DNA of 64,000 bases. It comes from Arthrobacter rhizosphaerae. Lineage in GTDB: Bacteria; Actinomycetota; Actinomycetes; Actinomycetales; Micrococcaceae. The notes beneath the pieces are model-generated. The model did no database searches. It was not told the DNA's origin and worked only from the letters and a program-made list of their open reading frames with translations. Below, piece after piece: positions 53,484 to 61,000 of this stretch. The first letter of the stretch is position 1. Every line of letters starts with the position of its first letter. The stretch is from positions 62,001 through 126,000 of the forward strand of contig NZ_JALLAN010000005.1 of assembly GCF_023062595.1 (NCBI RefSeq), given 5' to 3'. Both the position numbers and the translations under genes were made by a program.

Positions 53484-56400
53484 ATGTCGTCTGGATCCAG
53501 TGTGGAGGATCAATCCTTGACCGTCGCGGCCTTGGAAGGATACCTGGGGGACTACTACGAGCACTTGGCAGAAGAGGATTTCAAGGCTTACCAGCCAGAA
53601 GTCCTCTCAACCCGGGCGGAGACGCACCGGGCCGTGGCGCAAAGCCGACGGCCGGGCCACGTGAACGTCTCTATCCATGATGAGGGTGACAACTGCGTCG
53701 TCTACATCGTGACTGATGACATGCCGTTTCTGGTGGACTCTGTGAATGCCGAAATTGTCCGTCAAAAGTCCGCCATCCATTTGGTGGTCCATCCGCTGTT
53801 CGTCGTCACACGCAACCGGGTTACCGGTGAGCTGGTTAAGGTAGACAAAGTTCCTTCGACAGTTGGTCTCTCCAGCGGGGATACGGCTACTATGCCGAGT
53901 CTTTCCCATCTCATTGCAGAAGGCGACAACGCCTCGCACATGGAGTCCTGGATTGCCGTCGAGATTGACAGGCTGGGGGAGGAGAGCCGGGTTCTTCTGG
54001 AAGATGGGCTCAGGCGCATCCTTGGAAACGTCCGGGCCGCGGTTGAAGACTGGCCCAAGATGCGGAACAAAGCACTCCAGATAGCTGCCGATTTGGACAA
54101 GGTAGCCAATCCGGCCCAAATCACCGAACTCCGACAGGCTCAGGATCTTCTGCGCTGGTTGGACGAGGGGAACTTCACCTTCCTGGGCTACCGCGAATAC
54201 GACCTCGTCGACGAGGACGGCGAGGATGTGCTTGAACTTCGGGAAGACAGCGGGCTTGGCCTTCTGCGCGCCAGTTCCGACAGCCGGCAGGTCCAGCACC
54301 TGACGGATGCCGGCCGGAAAAAGGCCCGGGAGAAGCGTGCCCTTGTGATCACTAAGGCCAACTCCAGGTCAACCGTGCACCGCCCCGCGTACCTTGACTA
54401 CATCGGCGTCAAGAGTTTCGATGCCGCCGGCAACGTCAATGGCGAGCAGCGCTTCATCGGCCTTTTCGCCACCAGCGCCTATGCAGGGTCAGTCAGGGAT
54501 ATCCCAATCGTGCGGGAGAAGGTTGAGGCAGTCCTTCGCATCGCAGGTTTTCCACCCGATTCGCACTCTGGCAAGGACCTCCTTGGGATCCTTGAAACTT
54601 ACCCCCGTGACGAACTGTTCCAGATCGAGGTTCCCGATCTCGCTGCGACTGCAATCAGCATCCAGCGCCTGCAGGAACGGCGCCGGACCCGTCTTTTCCT
54701 CAGGCCCGACATCTACGGCAGGTTCATGTCTGCGGTCGTATTCCTTCCGCGCGACAGGTACACCACCAACGTCCGGCTCCGTATCGAAGATGAGCTCCGC
54801 GAGACATTCCACGCCGAGTCGATTGACTATGAAGCCCGCATGACGGAATCTGCGCTTGCCCGGCTTTTCTTCCGGATCCGTTTGCCCAAGGACGCCGATG
54901 TCACGAACGTCAACTCCCAGGAACTGGAAAAACGTCTTGTACGCGCAACCCGCTCATGGAGCGAAGGAATCACTGAAGTGCTTCGTGATTCCTCACCGGA
55001 TGGAGGGGGCAAGGAACTCGCTGAACTCTGGGCCGAGGCCTTCCCGGCGACCTACCGCGTCGACTACGAGGTCGAAGACGCGCTGCAGGATATTGCAAGG
55101 TTCGAGAAGTACAGCGCGGCAGCCAAAGAGACTGGCGGGCCGGAACGTCCCGGCGTCCACGTCTACCTTCCTGATGGCGCCGGAGCGACTCTGGAGGAGG
55201 ACGCACGCGTCAAGCTTTACATGCTTGATCCGAAGAGCCTGAGCCAGATCCTTCCGTACTTCCACAACCTGGGCCTGGAAGTGCTGGATGAACGGCCGTT
55301 CGAGATCGAGACGGCCGACAAACGCGACTTCTTCCTCTACGACCTCGGGCTCAAATACCCTCAGCGGGTGGATCCTCTGGCCACAGGAGAGCTTCTTGCC
55401 GAATCCTTCGGCGCAGCCGTTTCCGGTTCAGCCGAATCTGACAGCTTTGACCGACTCGTCCTCCGGGAAGGCATGCCGTGGCGCCAGATCGTGGTTCTTC
55501 GCTCGTACGCCAGATACATGAGGCAAATGGGTAACACCAACTCCTTCGAATTCATGGCTGACACACTCCTGGCGAACCCCGAAGTTACACGAGCGTTGAG
55601 TGCCCTGTTTACTGCCCGGTTCGACCCCTCATTGACGGAGGAAGAGCGCGGGACAAGACAGGAACAGCTGCGCGGGGAACTGGCTGCCTCCATTGAGCAG
55701 GTGGCCACCCTGGACGCGGACCGGGTGCTGCGGACCTTTAAGAACCTGATCGAGTCGACCCTGAGGACCAACTTCTTCCAGAACAAGCCGTACCTGAGCT
55801 TCAAGCTCAATCCGGCCGGCATCGAGGGTCTGCCGTTTCCCCGGCCGATGTTTGAAATCTGGGTGTACTCCCCGCGTGTCGAGGGCGTACATCTCCGGTT
55901 CGGGAAGGTTGCACGAGGCGGTCTCCGCTGGTCCGATCGCCGGGAGGACTTCCGCACTGAAATCCTCGGCCTCGTCAAGGCACAGACGGTCAAGAACGCA
56001 GTCATTGTTCCCACTGGAGCGAAGGGTGGCTTCTACGCCAAACAACTGCCCAACCCGGCCGAAGACCGGGCCGCCTGGATGACTGAGGGTGTGGAGAGCT
56101 ACAAGACATTCATCCGCGGCCTGTTGGACATCACAGACAATCTCGTTGCCACCCCTGCGGGCGAGGAATTGGTGCCGCCCGCCGGGGTAGTGCGCCATGA
56201 CGGTGATGACTCCTACTTGGTGGTCGCGGCGGATAAGGGCACAGCGACCTTCTCCGACATTGCCAACGGACTTGCCGCCGAATACGGCTTCTGGCTGGGG
56301 GATGCCTTCGCCTCCGGTGGTTCTGTGGGCTACGACCACAAGGCCATGGGAATTACGGCGAGAGGCGCCTGGGAATCAGTTAAGCGTCACTTCAGCGAAC

Positions 56401-58331
56401 TGGACCTGGATACACAATCCGAGCCATTTACCGTCGTCGGAGTGGGTGATATGTCGGGGGATGTCTTTGGCAACGGGATGCTGCTTTCCCGGCACATCCG
56501 ACTCCTGGCGGCCTTTGATCACCGGCATATTTTCCTCGATCCGAACCCTGACGAATCTGTTTCATTCGATGAACGGCAACGGCTGTTCGCGCTGCCGCGT
56601 TCATCCTGGGAGGACTACGACAAATCGCTGATCAGTGAAGGCGGCGGGGTCTATCCCCGCCAGCTGAAATCCATCCCGGTTTCGGAGCAAGTGCGGGTTG
56701 CACTGGGCATTCCGGAGGGCATTACCCAAATGAGCCCCCCGGAGCTGCTGCGTGCGATCCTGCTGGCTCCGGCCGACCTTCTGTACAACGGCGGAATCGG
56801 AACGTACGTCAAGGCCAGCACCGAGACGAATGCTGAAGTTGGCGACAAAGCCAATGACTCCATCCGTGTTGACGGACGTGAGTTGCGTGTCAAGGTGGTG
56901 GGTGAAGGCGGCAATCTGGGGTTGACCCAGCGCGGCCGTATTGAGGCTGCTTTGCAGGGGGTCATCCTCAACACGGATGCGATCGATAACTCGGCGGGAG
57001 TAGACTGCTCAGACCACGAGGTCAACATCAAGATCTTTGTCGACAGAATGGTAGCGGCAGGCAAACTCACCTCCGGCGAGCGCGCCGAATTCCTGGCAAG
57101 CATGACGGAGGAAGTCGGCCGGCTGGTTCTTGAGGACAACATTGACCAGAACATTCTGCTGCTCAACGACAGAATCCGCGTAGCGGAGTGGAGCCCTAGC
57201 TACGAGCGGCTGATGGACTGGATGGAGAAATCCGGTTACCTGAAGCGGAAGCTCGAAGCCCTTCCCACGACACAAACACTCCGGGAGCGGCTGGAGCAGG
57301 GCCAGGGACTTACTTCTCCTGAGCTCTCGGTGCTCTCGGCGTACGCCAAGATCGAACTGGCTACGGCTCTGCGGGAAAGTGATCTCGCAGACGATCCATG
57401 GTTCCGCAGGACCTTGCGGGAGTACTTCCCCCGTCAGTTGCGGGAAAGGTTCGACGCCGAGCTGGACAGCCACCCGCTGCGCCGGGAGATCATAGCGACA
57501 GTAATCGCCAATGACATGATCAACATGGGCGGAATCACGTTCGCCTTCCGGGTGATGGAGGAGACTTCCGCCAGCGAGGTCAATGTGGCAAAGGCCTTTG
57601 TAGCCTTGAGGGAAGTATACGAACTGGACAATATGGTGGCGGAGCTCAACGCCCTTCCGGCATCGTTCCCCACGGAACACTGGAGTGCTGTCCACCTGGA
57701 TATCCGAAGGTTGCTCGACAGGGCTGTCCGCTGGGTATTGACCCAGGGGAACGCCACCAGGCCGATTGCTGACACCGTCGCGGAGTTCAAGCCTCTTATG
57801 GATCCGATGCGCGCGCGCCTGCTCGATTATTTGCGTGGTGATGATCACGCACGGGTGGCTGCATGGCTTGAAAAGGCCCGCGCATGGGGACTTCCTGAAG
57901 ACCTGTCTCACAGGTGGGCTGAACTGTTCGAGAGCTTTGTATTGCTGGACATTGCAAAAATCGCCCATGGCAATCCGGAGCCGGTGGAGAGCATCGCACA
58001 CGTCTACTACACGGTTTTCAACCGGTTCCACATCGATTCGCTGCTCGAGCGGATCACGAAGCTGCCCAGGGAAGACCGTTGGCAGGCCCTTGCCCGCGCC
58101 GCCCTGCGTGACGATCTTTATTCAACAGTCTCAGACATGACGACGGCTGTGCTGGAATCCACTGCCAGTGGTGTTCCTGCTGAAGACCGCCTGAAGACGT
58201 GGGAAGGACTGAACGCCGAGCAGTTGGGGAGGGCAAAGAGCATGTTCGACGAGGTCAATGCCCTTGAAGCCGACGATATGGCCTCCCTGTCGGTAGCATT
58301 GAGGCTCTTGAGGTCAATCGTCCGACGCTAG
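53484..58331 (+). CDS. gdh: NAD-specific glutamate dehydrogenase, 180-kDa type
   Basis: A 1615-residue large glutamate dehydrogenase (GDH-180), which oxidises glutamate to 2-oxoglutarate and ammonium with NAD. The N-terminal half holds ACT-like and helical regulatory regions; the catalytic core lies near residues 780-1250. Visible motifs are KVARGGLRWSDR, GAKGGFYAKQLP (substrate lysine region), YDHKAMGITARGAWESVKRHF and the Rossmann stretch VVGVGDMSGDVFGNG. Length is typical of the L_180 class found in actinobacteria and proteobacteria. Start ATG 53484 with GATGGAGG. The gene is intact. Confidence 0.95.
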   Translation: MSSGSSVEDQSLTVAALEGYLGDYYEHLAEEDFKAYQPEVLSTRAETHRAVAQSRRPGHVNVSIHDEGDNCVVYIVTDDMPFLVDSVNAEIVRQKSAIHLVVHPLFVVTRNRVTGELVKVDKVPSTVGLSSGDTATMPSLSHLIAEGDNASHMESWIAVEIDRLGEESRVLLEDGLRRILGNVRAAVEDWPKMRNKALQIAADLDKVANPAQITELRQAQDLLRWLDEGNFTFLGYREYDLVDEDGEDVLELREDSGLGLLRASSDSRQVQHLTDAGRKKAREKRALVITKANSRSTVHRPAYLDYIGVKSFDAAGNVNGEQRFIGLFATSAYAGSVRDIPIVREKVEAVLRIAGFPPDSHSGKDLLGILETYPRDELFQIEVPDLAATAISIQRLQERRRTRLFLRPDIYGRFMSAVVFLPRDRYTTNVRLRIEDELRETFHAESIDYEARMTESALARLFFRIRLPKDADVTNVNSQELEKRLVRATRSWSEGITEVLRDSSPDGGGKELAELWAEAFPATYRVDYEVEDALQDIARFEKYSAAAKETGGPERPGVHVYLPDGAGATLEEDARVKLYMLDPKSLSQILPYFHNLGLEVLDERPFEIETADKRDFFLYDLGLKYPQRVDPLATGELLAESFGAAVSGSAESDSFDRLVLREGMPWRQIVVLRSYARYMRQMGNTNSFEFMADTLLANPEVTRALSALFTARFDPSLTEEERGTRQEQLRGELAASIEQVATLDADRVLRTFKNLIESTLRTNFFQNKPYLSFKLNPAGIEGLPFPRPMFEIWVYSPRVEGVHLRFGKVARGGLRWSDRREDFRTEILGLVKAQTVKNAVIVPTGAKGGFYAKQLPNPAEDRAAWMTEGVESYKTFIRGLLDITDNLVATPAGEELVPPAGVVRHDGDDSYLVVAADKGTATFSDIANGLAAEYGFWLGDAFASGGSVGYDHKAMGITARGAWESVKRHFSELDLDTQSEPFTVVGVGDMSGDVFGNGMLLSRHIRLLAAFDHRHIFLDPNPDESVSFDERQRLFALPRSSWEDYDKSLISEGGGVYPRQLKSIPVSEQVRVALGIPEGITQMSPPELLRAILLAPADLLYNGGIGTYVKASTETNAEVGDKANDSIRVDGRELRVKVVGEGGNLGLTQRGRIEAALQGVILNTDAIDNSAGVDCSDHEVNIKIFVDRMVAAGKLTSGERAEFLASMTEEVGRLVLEDNIDQNILLLNDRIRVAEWSPSYERLMDWMEKSGYLKRKLEALPTTQTLRERLEQGQGLTSPELSVLSAYAKIELATALRESDLADDPWFRRTLREYFPRQLRERFDAELDSHPLRREIIATVIANDMINMGGITFAFRVMEETSASEVNVAKAFVALREVYELDNMVAELNALPASFPTEHWSAVHLDIRRLLDRAVRWVLTQGNATRPIADTVAEFKPLMDPMRARLLDYLRGDDHARVAAWLEKARAWGLPEDLSHRWAELFESFVLLDIAKIAHGNPEPVESIAHVYYTVFNRFHIDSLLERITKLPREDRWQALARAALRDDLYSTVSDMTTAVLESTASGVPAEDRLKTWEGLNAEQLGRAKSMFDEVNALEADDMASLSVALRLLRSIVRR

Positions 58332-58365
58332 GGCAGCAGCCAGAGCGTCGCAAAATGGAGGTGCA

Positions 58366-59835
58366 GTGGCAATCTTTACGGACCCTATCAGGGAGCATGC
58401 TGATTTTGGGCCGGGAGATGCCGAGTGGCTGCACCTCCTGGTGGGCGACTGGCAGATGGTTGCCGACTTGGCCTTCGCTGACCTTGCATTGTGGTTTCCG
58501 CATCCCGAACACGGATACATTGCGCTTGCGCATGTACGCCCCTCCACCACGCATACGGTGTTTCACGCCGACTTCGTGGGGGAGGGGATCCGGTCGGATT
58601 TGCAGCCGCTGGTGGATAAGGCGTGGGAGAGTCGGACAATTGAGCGCTCCAGCGAGACCAACTGGAGCAGCGACATGGCCCTCCGTGTCGAGGCCGTCCC
58701 GATGGTCCGCAATGGCCGAACACTCGCCGTGGTCACCTCCCACATGGATCTGTCCAGTTCCAGAATGCCCTCAAGGCTGGAACTGACCTACCGCCAGTGT
58801 GCCTACGACCTGCTGAGGATGGGTACCTTGGGTCTCTGGCCCGATTTCGCGTCGCCCACTGGTTCCCGTCGCGGCGCGCCCAGAGTTGGTGACGGCCTCA
58901 TCAGGCTGGATGCGGACGGAATCGTCCAGTACGCCAGTCCGAACGGGGTGTCCGCCTTCCGGCGTCTGGGCGATGGCGAATCCTTGGAAGGGCGATCGCT
59001 CGCAGAGGTAACGGCGGGCTTGCTCAAGGACCGTCGGATGGTGGATGAAACCTTGCCCCTGGTCGTTACGGGGCGCATGCCTTGGCGCAGTGAGATTGAA
59101 TCCCGCGGAGTGAGTCTTTCGCTCCGGGCCATCCCGCTGCGGGACGAACAGCAGAGGTTCGGAGCCCTCGTCCTGTGCCGCGACGTGTCCGAATTGCGCC
59201 GCCGTGAAATGGAGCTTGTCACCAAGGACGCGACGATCCGTGAGATCCATCACCGGGTCAAGAATAATCTGCAGACTGTTGCTGCCCTCCTCAGGATGCA
59301 ATCCCGTCGAATGGTCAGTGACGAGGCTAAGCAGGGGCTTGAACAGGCGATGCGCCGGGTAGCCACCATCGCCCTCGTCCACGAGACGTTGTCCCAAGGC
59401 CTAACGCAGAGTGTCGACTTCGACGAATTGATCGGTCGCCAATTCCGGCTCTCGGCCGAAGTGGCTTCGCCTTCCCAGCAGGTACGCACCGAACGCGCTG
59501 GCATGTTTGGTGAATTGCCGAGCGACTTCGCGACACCCTTGGCCTTGGTAATCAACGAACTTGTCACCAACGCGGTCGAACATGGACTGGAGGGGAGAAC
59601 GGGCACCGTATGGTTGCTCGCCGATCGCTCAGAAGGGGACGACGGTGAGGAATTGCTGACCGTAACCGTCGCGGACGACGGTGTGGGTCTACCGGAAACG
59701 CCCCATACCGAAGGCTTGGGCCTGCAGATAGTCAGAACCCTCGTGATGAGTGAGTTGGGAGGCACAATCCAATGGCAACGACGTGATGGTGGGGGTACTG
59801 CGGTCCAGATTGTGCTCAGCCTTATCCGGCGATAG
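58366..59835 (+). CDS. pdtaS: Sensor histidine kinase PdtaS
   Basis: A 489-residue soluble histidine kinase. GAF-like domain (about 10-150), PAS domain (about 175-280), HisKA_2 domain with phospho-site His295 in IREIHHRVKNNLQ, and HATPase domain with N box LVINELVTNAVEHG and G box ADDGVGLPE. PdtaS phosphorylates the antiterminator PdtaR in mycobacteria. Start GTG 58366 with GGAGG upstream. The neighbouring whiB1 gene is also its neighbour in M. tuberculosis (Rv3219/Rv3220c). pdtaR is not in the window. Confidence 0.92.
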   Translation: MAIFTDPIREHADFGPGDAEWLHLLVGDWQMVADLAFADLALWFPHPEHGYIALAHVRPSTTHTVFHADFVGEGIRSDLQPLVDKAWESRTIERSSETNWSSDMALRVEAVPMVRNGRTLAVVTSHMDLSSSRMPSRLELTYRQCAYDLLRMGTLGLWPDFASPTGSRRGAPRVGDGLIRLDADGIVQYASPNGVSAFRRLGDGESLEGRSLAEVTAGLLKDRRMVDETLPLVVTGRMPWRSEIESRGVSLSLRAIPLRDEQQRFGALVLCRDVSELRRREMELVTKDATIREIHHRVKNNLQTVAALLRMQSRRMVSDEAKQGLEQAMRRVATIALVHETLSQGLTQSVDFDELIGRQFRLSAEVASPSQQVRTERAGMFGELPSDFATPLALVINELVTNAVEHGLEGRTGTVWLLADRSEGDDGEELLTVTVADDGVGLPETPHTEGLGLQIVRTLVMSELGGTIQWQRRDGGGTAVQIVLSLIRR

Positions 59836-59918
59836 GGCGCTTTTGCCTGATGCTGCCAGCCGATGGTGGCGTGCCGGCCCCGGTTGCGGGGGATGAACGG
59901 GGTCGCAGGGGATTAACG

Positions 59919-59960
59919 AGAGAGGCCGCGGACGGTGACGTCCGCGGCCTCTCTTATTTT
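59919..59960. terminator. Strong terminator between pdtaS and whiB1
   Basis: A perfect 16-bp stem (59919-59934 / 59939-59954) with loop GTGA, followed by TATTTTG on the plus strand. It ends pdtaS. On the minus strand it directly follows the whiB1 stop codon and may serve both genes. Confidence 0.9.
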
Positions 59961-59970
59961 GCTTGTGCTG

Positions 59971-60219
59971 CTAGGAAGCCCGGCGAGCGCGCGCAGCACG
60001 TCGTTTGAGCGCGCGGCGCTCATCTTCACTCATCCCACCCCAGACACCGGCGTCCTGACCCGACTCCAAGGCCCACTGGAGACAGGTGTCCACCACGGGG
60101 CACCGGCGGCAGACACTCTTGGCCTCCTCGATCTGCAGGAGGGCAGGGCCGGTGTTGCCTACGGGGAAAAACAGCTCCGGGTCCTTATCGAGGCACGCTG
60201 CGCGGTTACGCCAATCCAT
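59971..60219 (-). CDS. whiB1: WhiB1 iron-sulfur transcription regulator
   Basis: An 82-residue Wbl protein. The four [4Fe-4S] ligands are Cys9, Cys37, Cys40 and Cys46; GVWGG at 58-62 and a basic C-terminal DNA-binding tail (RRALKRRAARARRAS) follow. The N-terminus MDWRNRAACLDKDPELFFPVG is diagnostic of WhiB1, which binds the sigma-A factor, is essential in mycobacteria and senses nitric oxide. A CRP-type site lies 45 bp upstream of the start codon. Start ATG 60219. Confidence 0.95.
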   Translation of the reverse strand: MDWRNRAACLDKDPELFFPVGNTGPALLQIEEAKSVCRRCPVVDTCLQWALESGQDAGVWGGMSEDERRALKRRAARARRAS

Positions 60220-60263
60220 GCTGATCAGTCACTCCATTCCTGGGAAACTCGTTGAGTGCGCTT

Positions 60264-60279
60264 TGTGAAAATATTCACT
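60264..60279. promoter_or_regulatory. CRP-type site upstream of whiB1
   Basis: TGTGA-AAATAT-TCACT (plus strand), one base short of the CRP/GlxR consensus TGTGA-N6-TCACA. It is centred about 52 bp upstream of the whiB1 start. In M. tuberculosis CRP (Rv3676) is known to bind upstream of whiB1, so the arrangement looks conserved. Confidence 0.7.
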
Positions 60280-60296
60280 AAAGGCAACAAAGGAAA

Positions 60297-60314
60297 GGGG
60301 CCCAATCGGGCCCC
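60297..60314. terminator. GC hairpin upstream of whiB1
   Basis: GGGGCCC-AATC-GGGCCCC. Read on the minus strand it is followed by TTTCCTTTG, so it may insulate whiB1 from read-through from the right. The rest of the 60220-60457 region contains the CRP site and a promoter of the next gene, and no gene. Confidence 0.45.
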
Positions 60315-60421
60315 CTTGGTCATCTCGAATAAGCCTGTCATGTTAACGCTGTGTAAACAAGGGGGTTTGATGACGGAAGTGCCTGTTCGGCGTGAGCGAT
60401 GCATCACATTGTTCAGGGGCC

Positions 60422-60451
60422 CTCACAGTTAGTGACTATGTCCGGTATTGT
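60422..60451 (+). promoter_or_regulatory. Promoter of the membrane protein gene at 60458 (leaderless)
   Basis: CTCACA at 60422-60427, 18-bp spacer, TATTGT at 60446-60451, then GCCAAT and GTG 60458. The 6-nt gap predicts that the mRNA begins at the start codon. Confidence 0.5.
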
Positions 60452-60457
60452 GCCAAT

Positions 60458-61000
60458 GTGTCAAGACCTCCACTGGAACCACCAGAAGATGCTTCCGGGG
60501 ACGCCCGCGATGCCGGCATGAACAGCAAGCCCGGCATGAACAGCAACGCCGGAATCCACCGCCGCCCCGTGAGCAACGACGGCGCTGCAGCCGGCAGCAG
60601 GCTCACGCGCCCGGTGGGGATCGCCATCCTCAGCAGCATACTGGCTGCAGAGGCAACTGCCCTGCTGGTGGCGGCAGTCTGGTTCATCATAGGGTTGGTC
60701 AGTGGAGCCCCCACCGGCTCCTTCTGGAGCGCTGTGTTCCTCCTTGTCCTCCTACTCGTTTTTTCAGCCTGGCTCTACGCCATGGCCTACTTTCTGTTCC
60801 GCGCTTTTCGCTGGCCGAGGGCAGGTGCGTTCCTTGCCCAACTCTTCGTCCTTACCCTTGGATTTCCCGCTTTGACCGGCGGCCTCACGGTGGTTGGACT
60901 TCTGATGCTGGTCCCGGCTGCCACAGCTATTGTGCTGCTGTTCGACAAACGCGTGGTCAGCTTTGCTTCACGTACCGGCGGGGGACCTCCCGCTTTATAG
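60458..61000 (+). CDS. Small membrane protein of unknown function
   Basis: A 180-residue protein. A polar, Asn/Gly/Pro-rich N-terminus (1-50) is followed by three to four hydrophobic segments (about 55-80, 90-115 and 120-160). A C-terminal FDKRVVSF tail resembles no family I recognise. Start: GTG 60458, leaderless promoter as described; GTG 60392 opens a longer frame without a ribosome site. Its last six bases overlap the end of the FtsK/EccC-like gene on the other strand. Confidence 0.7.
   Translation: MSRPPLEPPEDASGDARDAGMNSKPGMNSNAGIHRRPVSNDGAAAGSRLTRPVGIAILSSILAAEATALLVAAVWFIIGLVSGAPTGSFWSAVFLLVLLLVFSAWLYAMAYFLFRAFRWPRAGAFLAQLFVLTLGFPALTGGLTVVGLLMLVPAATAIVLLFDKRVVSFASRTGGGPPAL

Noticed and set aside
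57009..58031. Minus-strand open frame (340 aa)
   Set aside because: Lies inside the intact glutamate dehydrogenase gene on the opposite strand and has no domain or ribosome site.
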